From: Coffea arabica
Taxonomy: Eukaryota; Streptophyta; Magnoliopsida; Gentianales; Rubiaceae
Reading direction: 5' to 3'
Length of the DNA: 64,000 nt
Assembly: GCF_036785885.1 (NCBI RefSeq)
Contig: NC_092324.1
Location: forward strand, 31,485,001 to 31,549,000
In this document: one piece after another, positions 38,603-47,995 of the stretch
Layout of the letters: each line of letters begins with the position of its first letter
Position numbering within the stretch: the stretch's first letter is position 1
Made by a program: the position numbers and the translations under genes
Notes under the pieces: model-generated
What the model was told of the DNA's origin: nothing
What the model saw: the letters and a program-made list of their open reading frames with translations, nothing else
Databases searched by the model: none

Positions 38603-38791
38603 CTTCCTCAAGGGCAAATTGGAACGACAGAGCGAAGATTAGCATGGCCCTTGGGCAAGGATGGTATGGACAAATTGAGAGATGGTCCACATTTTGAGGG
38701 TGGGATAGGTTGGGTGGTACAGGGGAGGGATTGTAAGTAAAAGATCGTGAATTCGAAACCTTCCATTTATACATAAAATCAAAAAAAAAAA
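38603..38791 (+). ncRNA. U6 snRNA pseudogene fused to a SINE-like tail
   Basis: Positions 38603-38696 match the U6 spliceosomal RNA: CAAATTGGAACGA, then GAAGATTAGCATGGCCC, GCAAGGATG, CAAAT and GAGATGGTCCA in the right order and spacing. The 5' stem is degraded and there are several substitutions (for example ACAGAGCGAAG for the usual ACAGAGAAGAT context), so it is a pseudogene. There is no U6 upstream element or TATA box at the expected spacing. Directly after it, 38697-38791 holds GATCGTGAATTCGAAACC, which contains a Pol III box B-like TTCGAAACC, and ends in an A-tract at 38781-38791. The fusion suggests template switching during reverse transcription. Confidence 0.8.
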
Positions 38792-38874
38792 TGAAGTTAG
38801 TTTTTAAAAGTACGGGCAAATTCATATTTTGCAGCTAAGAAATGTGATTTTCAAAAGTCGTGCAATTATATAGC

Positions 38875-38878
<4 letters not shown>

Positions 38879-38931
<53 letters not shown>
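38879..38931. repeat. (AT)n microsatellite
   Basis: About 26 uninterrupted AT units, likely to vary in length between individuals. Confidence 0.95.
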
Positions 38932-38934
<3 letters not shown>

Positions 38935-39351
38935 CTTCAATTTTTCATTCCCAAAGTGGGAGGGCAAAAAAAAAAGGAATTTTAAAATCCTTAGGGACGC
39001 GCTCTGCCATAATTAGAACTTGATTTTTTTGTCTTTTTTTTTTTTTTTTTTCCTTTAGTTTTGTCTTTTATTGCCCATGTTGCCTTAACTCAGCATTGTA
39101 CTCCAAGATATTAACGTAAATCTGAATTTTCTTTTTGTGTGAAGGTTTGGAAATTTAATATGAAATATTTGTTATATGCTTAAATCTTAATCGTCGAAAT
39201 GAAACATATAAACAATTGGTAGAGTAGATGGTTTACAAATCTTGATGACAATATATTCTTTTCAAATTGTTGTGATGTTGATTAGTATTAGCTGTAAAAT
39301 GTGTATCGAAACAAGAGATAATTTCAGAAACCTTAACTAATCACAGTGTTA

Positions 39352-39353
<2 letters not shown>

Positions 39354-39388
<35 letters not shown>
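39354..39388. repeat. (TA)n microsatellite
   Basis: An alternating TA run with one G interruption near its end. Confidence 0.9.
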
Positions 39389-39389
<1 letters not shown>

Positions 39390-40854
39390 ACAATCATAGT
39401 ATTACTTAGCATGCTTAAACTTTGAAAAATATCAACCTCTTATATTGTTTAAATTTTTTTTAACATTGTCAACCTATTTCAAAGTATTAGATTAAAAATT
39501 TTCATTTTAAGAGAGATAAGATAATAAAATTCTGGGATGGTATAAGATAACAAAATTCTGGGATGGTCCTTTTCTTGTCCTACCTTCCCTACAAAATTTT
39601 GAGAGTATAAATAAAATTTAAAAATAAAGATACAAAACATAAAGGTGTAAATTTGATAGAGTAGAATATTATAGCACCAACCACAAGTAACCACAAGTAG
39701 CACGTGGTTTTAAGATACAAAGAATTTATTCAAAAGTTTATGCGGGATATTTTCAGGTTAAAAAGATTATTTTCTTTATCGTAAAGGGATTTGGATGAAT
39801 TTAAGTAGCTTCATTAGGATATTTTGAATTTTCTAATTCATTTGTCCAAACCAATGGCTCAAAAACTAGAAAAAAAAAAAGGAAAAATATTTAAAATTAT
39901 TTTTAGAACTTATTTGAGGTGCTTTCAAGGTGCAATAAGTCACTTTCTTCCTTGTAAAGTATTTCAGGTGATTTTTATGAGTTTTTTAAAGTTATATAGA
40001 ATTTTTGAATTTTTAATGTTTTTCAGTTTAGATTGATAACACAACAACTATTAAATAGTCTTAACACTGTGAATGACTTTTAGTTTTTCATTACTAAACT
40101 ACACTGGCCAAGTTTCAAAAGTCAAGGGGCTAAACTAATTTGCGATGATAGTCAAGCAACCATAAGAAAAAGGGCAGTTTTTAAATGAAATCATTAAAAT
40201 TAGTATTTAATCGCATATTTGGAAATTGGTTAGCAAATGATACAAAAACGTAGGGACAATAGTTGCATCACAGACACTGTGATTTTCGAAATGACAAACA
40301 CAATATAAACACATGAAATTTAAAGAAATTGCGAGACTGTTCAATTTTCAGGAGTGAGTATATCTAAATTTAGGACTAAAGTAGGATTTGACTGAGAAAT
40401 TAATTCATATTAAAACTTTATCAATGGTTTATACACATCTATCACTGCATCTAAAATCTTGATAACTTTTCAAAATTTTAGGAGAGAGAAATAATATTTT
40501 TTCAAAATTCAAGGATGTTAAGGATACCGTTAGAAACTCTCCACCTTTTTTATAATGACAAACCAAATGATGATTCTATTTCCACAAAAATCCCTTTTTA
40601 ATAATCCTCTCAAAAGAAGTAGTAAATCATCATGGGGATCATTATGCTCTCCCTCAGAACAAACCGTAAATCATCATTTCATTTTTCTCCCCCTTTTGTC
40701 ATCAATAAAAAAATCAACATAAAAGAATATCCAAAACACATCAAGAATAGCCAAACCACATCAAGAATGGCCATCATTTTGTCATCACCAAGACATATCA
40801 AGAATAGCCAGCATTGTCATCACCAACACAAAAGAATATAAATAACATTATGCA

Positions 40855-41286
40855 TTAAATAAACAACATCCATAATAACTTTATCCATATTTTCTTTCTC
40901 TTCTTCAATAGTTTGAGAGGTGCCCTCCTTTGATTATTTCTTTCATCTTCAATATTCAAGTTTTCAAGTCCTTGTTGCAAATCTACATTATCATCTTCAC
41001 AAACATTCTTGACATTAATATCATTAGTTTCATCAAAAGTGACATGAATAACTTCTTCAATAACAGGAGTTCTTCTATTATAAATACTATAAGCCCTTTT
41101 ATCATTTGAATAATCTAAGAAAATGCCTTCATCCATTTTCTTATCAAATTTACTAAGGTGTTTTTTAATATTCAAGATAAAACATTTACAACAAAACACT
41201 TTAAAATAACTAACAATTAGTTTTATATCAAATAAAAGTTCACAAGAAGTTTTGTTCAAAATAGGTCTTGAAAGTACTCTATTCAT
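40855..41286 (-). pseudogene. Copia polyprotein fragment after integrase
   Basis: A 143-codon open stretch matching the copia segment between the integrase core and reverse transcriptase: MNRVLSRPILNKTSCEL, VSYFKVFCCKCFILN, KMDEGIFLDYSNDKRAYSIYN and PVIEEVIHVTFDE occur in the family order. Upstream (to 41364) the frame continues through one stop (in LEFF*AEEANTTCYV). Downstream the expected reverse transcriptase is missing. Confidence 0.85.
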
Positions 41287-41364
41287 AACATAGCAAGTCG
41301 TATTGGCCTCTTCAGCTCAAAAAAATTCTAGCCAATCACATTCATTGATTATGATTCTAGTAGC

Positions 41365-42882
41365 GATACGATCTCCATTGCATACGAGGTGGTGGAAGGG
41401 CTTAATCAAGAAAAGCATTCGATTGTTACATTGCTTCAAGTGGTCTAGCAAGCTAGTCCTCAGATTCATTTGTTTAGTTGTAGTTGTTGCATTGGGCTAG
41501 CTTAGTCTTAGATGTGTGCCAAATCATTTAGTTGCTGTTTTTTAGTCATTTTCGTGGCTTTCCTAGTCACTTTTGAAGTCATTAAGGTCGGCCAACTTAA
41601 GGGAGTCTAGGGGCCAAGAGTATCAAATAGTTTCCTAGTGAGAGTTGGTTTCATGTCTTGTAAACCCTATGAATAGAGGACAAACGTTTTTCCAGCAATA
41701 AGAAGTCGAATTTTCCAGCAAATTGAGAGTTTCTCACTTAGTTTTTCATGAACTCCTTTTGAATACTTTAGAGATTCTCTTGAGCGTTCAATTTAAGCAT
41801 ATCAATCAAGAAACGCACTTGATTGTGGCATCGTTCTACCAAACCTTGATTCGCTAATTCGTTAGGTTGTGGATTGAGATAATATCAAGAAGTTCGCACC
41901 TCGAGGGTTAGATTGGGTTGTATGTTTTTTGCTAGCTAAGCTTGAATATCACTATCACGATCCGGACTTGTTGATTATGAGTTTCGTATGCAATGAAGAT
42001 CGTATTAGTTGGTATCAGAGCCTGGTTGATGGAATCACTAGCTCTGATACCATCAACCTGAATACCATCAACCTGGCTCTGATACCAACTAATACGATCT
42101 CCATTGCATACGAAACTCGTAATCAACAAGTCCGGATCTTGATGGTGATATTCAAGTTTAGACACAAAAAACCTACGACCAAATCTAACCCCCGATGTGC
42201 GAACTTTTTGATAATATCTTAACTCACAATCTAACAAGTTACCAAACCAAGGTTTGGTAGAACGGCGCCACAATCAAGTGTATTTCTGGATTGATAAGCC
42301 AAAATTGAACACTCAAGAGAACCTCTAAAGTATTCAAAAGGAGCTCACGAAAAGCCAAGAGAGAAACTCTCAATTTGCTGGAAAATTCAACTTCTTATTG
42401 CTGGAAAAACGTTTGTCCTTTATTTATAGAGTTTACAAGACATGAAACTGACTCTAACTAGGAAACTACTTGACAAACTCGGTCCCTAGACTCCCCTTAA
42501 GTTGGTCAACCTTAATGACTTCAAAAGTGACTAGGAAAGTCACGAAAATGACTCAAAAATAGCAACTAAATGATTCGGCACATATCTAAGACTAAGCTGG
42601 CCGAATGCAACAACTACAACTAAACAAATCAAAACTAAGGACTAGCTTGCTGGACCACTTGAAGCAAAGTAACAATCGAACGCTCTTATTGATTAAGATC
42701 TTCAACCACTTTAGAACTTTCAATTGATTTACGAACAACATGAACAAATGTGTTGCGTTGATCTTTTAAGCTTCTTGGCACGAGCTCTAGTAATCGGTCC
42801 AACTGGAATAAGAACTTGATCATTGCTCGCATTGCTCGAACCACTCGAAACTTGATCTCTAACGTCTCCAATCTTGCTATCA
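41365..42882. mobile_element. Palindromic LTR-derived block inserted in the copia integrase
   Basis: Two arms of 636 bp (41387-42022 and 42075-42710) are inverted copies of one LTR-like sequence around a 52-base spacer. The inner ends of both arms carry TTGGTATCAGAGCC, an initiator-tRNA primer-binding site, pointing toward each other. Beyond the right arm a minus-strand stretch encodes IPVGPITRARAKKLKRS, a phrase found near the C-terminus of Ty3/gypsy polyproteins. Copia integrase stops in RTFQEIA just right of 42882 and resumes in frame just left of 41365, with TTGCT/TCGCT as a 4-of-5 target duplication, so the block arrived as an insertion. The left tip (ACGATCTCCATTGCATACGA) repeats the LTR end a third time. 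Confidence 0.75.
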
Positions 42883-43057
42883 AGCAATTTCTTGGAAAGT
42901 TCTATTCTTTCTTTAAACAATACCATTTTGTTGGGGAACCTTGGCGGTTGAAAACTCAAATGAAATATCATTTTGATCACAAAATTTGAAAAGATCACAA
43001 TACTTAAATTCGGTACCATTATCATTTCTAATTTTCATAATATTCAAATTCAATAAG

Positions 43058-45097
43058 TGTTAGGGTCCTCTTACTTCACTACAAATTTTAAAATTTTATT
43101 ACCCTATTTTTGCAAGGACACGGTTCATTTATTGATTAAAGGAATAATAGGTATCAATCCTAAAGGAATTTATGATGTGGCAATCAGTTGTTCTATTATC
43201 TAGACAATAAAAGTTCAAGAAATTCAAGACAAAGAAAGTTAGGTAGGCAGTAAAACTGTCCATAAAAGTTAAAAGTTAGGTGGTAAAACCGGCCATGGAT
43301 GAAGTTAGCTTATGCGATACAACCAACCATATAGCATAAGTAGCAAATATAAAACCGAACATTAGGTGGTAGAATCAACCATATACGCGGAAGATTGCAA
43401 GAAAAGAAATAAAATTATATTAGAATTGCTTTAATATTAAGTGAGAGGGTCCAAGAAATTAGAATCCCTTACTATGTCAATACTAGAAATTAGTTAAGGT
43501 GATTATGCTCATGCTTCCATGATTTGTCAAGCAATAACTTCCAAATGTATGTCATTAATTTCACCAAAGAACATTTAAGAGAAATCGCCTTGGCTAATTT
43601 CTCTAGAAATCACTTTCACCAATTTTTTTAACTTCTTGAATCATCCTTCACATATTTTCATAGAGAAAAGGTAAGAAGCAAGTTAAATAAGCTTAATGAA
43701 GTTATCGCATGAATCCAACCAATCATTATTCACTACTTTCGTGAGAATAAAGCTAGTGTTTAAGAACTTAGATCTATTTGAAGGCAATTTTCATTGCTCA
43801 ACAATTATCAAATCATTCATAGTTGATAACCAAACAATTATAAAACAAAAGCACAAGTTCTCAAATTAACAAATCATGAAAAAGTACTCTAACTACTTTA
43901 TATCGAAACTACGAGAAGTTCATCTTCAATGTAGGAGGTGAAAAAGTTTAGTTAGACGTCATATTAATAACATCGAAGTATGAAATACACTTGTAACAAA
44001 ACATGACAAATAAGAACAAGAGACAAAGTTTAGGAAGAAGAATTTTTATTCAATGTCTTGAAGGTTGAATCCTTGAATTCTTCACAAGTTGATCTCTCAA
44101 ATGTGCTTAATACAAGAGTGCTTTCACTTTGCTCTCAAAACTCTTAAACTAACAAAAAAAACTCACAATATTAAATTAGAGCTAAAACTACTTTCTATTT
44201 CTACTTCTATGCTATTTCCTCTATTTCATCATGCTACAATCTCCTCAAATCAATGAGATATAAGAGGGTATTTATAGATATTTTTGGAAGGAGAAATATG
44301 CTCATAATATTGATATTAAGTTGTTCTTCACTTCTCCAAGTCCATTTTGTTTAGTTTCAGCTAAAAATCTGCTCTAGAAATGCCTGAAAATGAGCTGAAA
44401 GTTGCAAGCAACCAAAATCTATCATTTTCAAGGAAACGTAGAGTTAATACATAGGTGTAATTTCGCGTATTGCACTCACGTATTGCCTCCCCTATAGGTT
44501 TGCACATTTTTTATGATTCTAAATATTCCTTTATTTTTGCACCAAATTTAACTGCAAGTTCCTTGATGATGGAAGCATAAAAATTATAACATTTTGAGTT
44601 AGTTTTCCAACAGATCAAGAATCATGTTAATTGGATCGCTATAGGTTAAGAAATGACCAAAATACCCCTAATTAGTCAATCTCCTGTTTTAGCTTTCAAC
44701 AGCAAATTTGTTCGACTGTATTTCGACCTTTTGATCAAGAAAAAGCATGTACTGGATTTTGATTTCTTCATAAGAATTATAGAACTATGTCTTAGTTTCA
44801 AAACGGTTTAAGAATCACCTCAATCCAATATCTATAGCTCAAGATATAGCCAAAAATAACCAAAAGTGTGTCAAAACCATCAAACTCTTCTTGATTTAAA
44901 TTAATTCATAAAACACCAAAACCTACAAAAACAATACAAATTTGCACATTAACCCACACTTTTGCATGTTTTGGTTAAGAACACTACTCGTATGAAAAGT
45001 AACTTTAAAGGAGCTCAATTCTTCCATTTTAAATTAAATATACACCAAAATTACACCCTAAACCCAAATTAAAAGCAGGTAAAATAAATGCTAATCA
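43058..45097. mobile_element. Solo LTR (2.04 kb) inserted in the copia integrase
   Basis: It begins TGTTAGGGTCC and ends GCTAATCA, with a perfect 5-bp target duplication ATAAG (43053-43057 and 45098-45102). The copia integrase reading resumes on the other side. Its start region has GCAAGGACACGGTTCAT followed by GGTATCAATCCTAAAGGAAT, the same layout as the solo LTR at 26493. Two module copies lie at 44585 and 44778. No coding sequence was found. Confidence 0.87.
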
Positions 45098-45170
45098 ATA
45101 AGTTTTGAACTTTGACAAATAGAGAGACAAAATTATTAAATTTTTTGCCTTTATGAACAAGAAATAACAC

Positions 45171-45815
45171 TCAAGTATATCTAAAATAGTCATCAATAAT
45201 CACAAAAGCATATCTTTTACCACCTAAACTTACAATTTGAGTTGGTCCAAATAAGTCTAAGTGTAAAAGTTCCAAAGGTCTTAAAGTAGTAACATAATTT
45301 ATAGGTTTAAAAGAGACTTTTGTTTGTTTTCCAAATTGACAAGCATCACAAATTCTATCTTTTTCACATTTGATTTTTGGCAAACTTCTAACAAGTTCTT
45401 TTTTGGAAATCTCATTCGACAAATCCATGTTAAAATGACAAAGTCTTTTATGCAACAACCAAGAATCATTATTTGTAACTTTAAGATATTTAATTCTACT
45501 ATTATCAATTGTTTCAAGATAAATAACAGAAATATCATTATATATTTTACCTTTAAACACAACATTAAAGCTAGTATTAAGAACCAAACATTCATACTTA
45601 TTAAACAACACATAAAGATTTCTATAATATAATTGACTAATACTTAGCAAATTATATCCCAAATCATCAACTAAAAGCACATTTTGAATGAAAGTTTCAC
45701 CATTTTTACCAACATCACCAACTCTAATGGTTTTGACCTTCATGTCATCTCCAAAAGTGATCTTTCCGTTACTTTTTGCCTTTAAGTTTATGAATTGAGA
45801 AGGGTCACCGATCAT
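45171..45815 (-). pseudogene. Copia GAG-pre-integrase and integrase N-terminal part
   Basis: 214 codons are open. The C-terminal end of the protease-like region runs into a GAG-pre-integrase domain with the HHCC zinc site: HKRLCHF near the middle and ICDACQFGKQTK later. The integrase core start follows, with LLHLDLFGPT and RYAFVIIDDYFRYT. A stop replaces the tryptophan expected after RYT at 45171, and the frame then continues to the solo LTR at 45097. The domain is therefore broken at least twice. Confidence 0.88.
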
Positions 45816-46029
45816 GTGTTTTGAACATTCACTATCAATGAATCACTTTGATTCCTCTATGGTATTCATCAAACATATCTCATCATCACCAATGACCATA
45901 AAAGTCATTTGAGTCATTTCTTCTTCTTCTTCTTCGATTTTTTCATCCGAATTGCAATCATTTCAAGTAATTTGGAAATTATTAATCCTTTGTCTTCTTT
46001 CTCCTTTGGCCTCTTTTTTTTTTCTTCAT

Positions 46030-46995
46030 TGGACACTTATTCATGTAATGTCCCAGTTGGCCGCATTCATAGTACTTCTCACTTTGTTTCTCTATCATAT
46101 CTTGCTTTCCTTTGCCTTTGGAGAGGTTATAAATTAATTGTTGTTATTGCTTGGACCTCCCTTTCTAAATCTTTTTCAATTGGCAAAGATTTTCTTGAAA
46201 TGTTTGGTAAGTAAAGCAATGTCATTTTCATCCATCTCCACATCTTTACTATCCATGGAGAGTAAATTATCTTCTTCTTGAAAAGTTTTGAGTGCAATGC
46301 TCTTCTTTTCACTATTGCATCCTCCTCTTGCACTTTGGATTTGAGTTTCAACTCATAGGAGGTTAGAGAATTGATAAGAGATTCAATAGACATGGAATTT
46401 AAATCCTTAGACTCCTTTATAGTCGTAACTTTACTTTCCCACTCTTTAGATAAAATATTTAAGATTTTTCTATTTTTCTCACTCAAGATCTCTTCTTTGC
46501 CAAGTACTTCAAGATCTGTAATGATATCATTGAATCTACAATCCATCTTGTCAATATTTTCATGTGGTTTCATTTTGAAAGACTCATATTTAGTCACAAG
46601 CAAGAATTTCCTTTATTTCCTAACATTGTCACTTCATTCATGAATTTCTTTCAACTTATCCCAAATTCTTTAACCATTTTACAACCATTTATTTGAGTAG
46701 ATTCATTTACATCCAAGACATTATACAACACGTTCATAGTTTTACTATTCAATGTGAGATTTGTTTTCTCTTGAGCACTTAATTTACTTCTAGTCTTAAG
46801 TCTAGCTCTACTGGTTTCCTTTTCTTCAATGATAGTCTTATAAGGACCTTCATTCACAATATACTACAACTCAAAATTAATAGATTACAAAAATATTTCC
46901 ATTCTTTCTTTGCAACTAACATAATTAACACCATTAAATATAGGGGGGCTAGTAATAGATTGACCCTCTAAGAGCAAAACATTATTGGTTGTCAT
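46030..46995 (-). pseudogene. Copia gag remnant
   Basis: It starts at the ATG at 46995 (MTTNNVLLLEGQSITSPPIF). The gag core continues as KTMNVLYNVLDVNESTQING at 46857-46651 and then KYESFKMKPHENIDKMDCRF and SYELKLKSKVQEED at 46603-46127, after a frame break near 46620-46650. A zinc knuckle near 46030-46080 reads YYECGQLGHYMNKC; the first cysteine of the CCHC motif is replaced by tyrosine. Stops after IFL near 46870 and the frameshift make it inactive. Confidence 0.85.
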
Positions 46996-47054
46996 GATCT
47001 ACTTCTAAGCCGTTTAAACTTAATTTTTAGGAGACCAACTTCGGATACCAATTG

Positions 47055-47995
47055 TAAGGTCCAAGCAACCTAAGAGGGAGGTGAATTAGGTTGTTCACAA
47101 ATCAAGTAAGTAATTGCAAATATTCATCCAATAAAAATATTTCAAATGAAACTCACAAAGATATACAAATGATTCAATTAATTCAGTGAAATTAAATAAA
47201 GATTGCACAGTTAAATAGTAAAAATAAGAGGTAAAAGATAAAAATGCAAACCAATAAATTTCCAAGTTTCGCCAAACTTGAAGTTAAATCAACCAAGTAG
47301 TTTTTTCAATTGAGGGTGATACTAACTAACTTGTATAAGTGAAAGTTCTCTCCTTTCTCACCCTAGAGGCCTTTAGTTGATCCAAGGAGTTTTACAACTC
47401 TTCTAGTGAACCATCAATTAGTTACAATTGAAAGTTCACCCAACCAATTAAGAGCTACTTTACAAGTGAGGATCACCTTCACAAAGGTTTCATTTCTCCT
47501 TTTTGAGAAATCTCACAAACCCAAGTTTTCCCATAGTTATGCAATAATCAAAGTATATTTCTACCTAAATATCACTCTTGAAAACTTGTATTTTATATAG
47601 ACAAATGTCATTACAAGTTCTCGCCATTACTCCTTATGTAGCTGGTGAAAATTGGTGTTAAAATGAGATCCAACAGTCAAGCACTAAATGCTGAAAAAAC
47701 TAACCGTAAGACCGGTTGGATGTCCGATCAGTCGAACAGCTGATCCTTTAATGTTGTATTGGATAGCTTTGCATCAAACAAAAATAGAATGTTCAAGTTC
47801 CATCTTCATTTGCACCAGACGGCCGATAGGGGAAATGAGTGTATGATGGATGTGGCTAATGTTCTGCTCTATCTTTCAGATGTTCGATACTGTGCTATGC
47901 GTCCGATCCTTCTGTCCAGCAGACAACATTACTTTTCAATCTTTCTTTATTTGATTTCCTCCTTTTTTCATTTGGCAAGGTACCTGTTTCTGAAG
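47055..47995 (-). repeat. Probable 5' LTR of the minus-strand copia element
   Basis: Bounded on the low side by the primer-binding-like site. The boundary sequence reads TGTAAGGTCCAAGCAACC on the plus strand. The outer boundary is not defined, because no partner LTR was recognised near 40500. It may stop anywhere between about 47770 and 47995. Confidence 0.5.

Larger units (their letters stand above)
38792..40539. other. AT-rich intergenic DNA with microsatellites
   Basis: (AT)n runs about 38879-38931 and (TA)n about 39354-39388. At 39313 GAGATAATTTCAGAAACC matches the tip of the 6879/30527 MITE family, a truncated copy. A 23-base direct duplication containing AAATTCTGGGATGG occurs at about 39523-39565. 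No gene is seen. Confidence 0.6.
40540..47995 (-). mobile_element. Degenerate Ty1/copia retrotransposon with two nested insertions
   Basis: A minus-strand copia element. Reading from high to low coordinates: LTR (from about 47995 down to 47055), primer-binding-like TTGGTATCCGAAG (about 47040-47053), gag (start codon 46995), zinc knuckle (about 46030-46080), GAG-pre-integrase and integrase (45815-45171, then 43052-42883, then 41364-41287), and the integrase C-terminal region (41286-40855). Reverse transcriptase and RNase H are absent. Polypurine-like AAAAGGGGGAG (about 40688-40700) and AAAAAAGGTGGAGAG (about 40537-40552) sit near its 3' end. The element is split by a solo LTR (43058-45097) and a palindromic block (41365-42882). 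The outer ends are approximate because no matching second LTR was identified. Confidence 0.75.

Noticed and set aside
38603..38696. A functional U6 gene
   Set aside because: The 5' stem is degraded, there are substitutions near the conserved ACAGAG region, the plant upstream element and TATA spacing are missing, and there is no proper terminator after the body.
45909..46214. Plus-strand open frame opposite the copia gag
   Set aside because: It is the shadow of the minus-strand gag/pol region.
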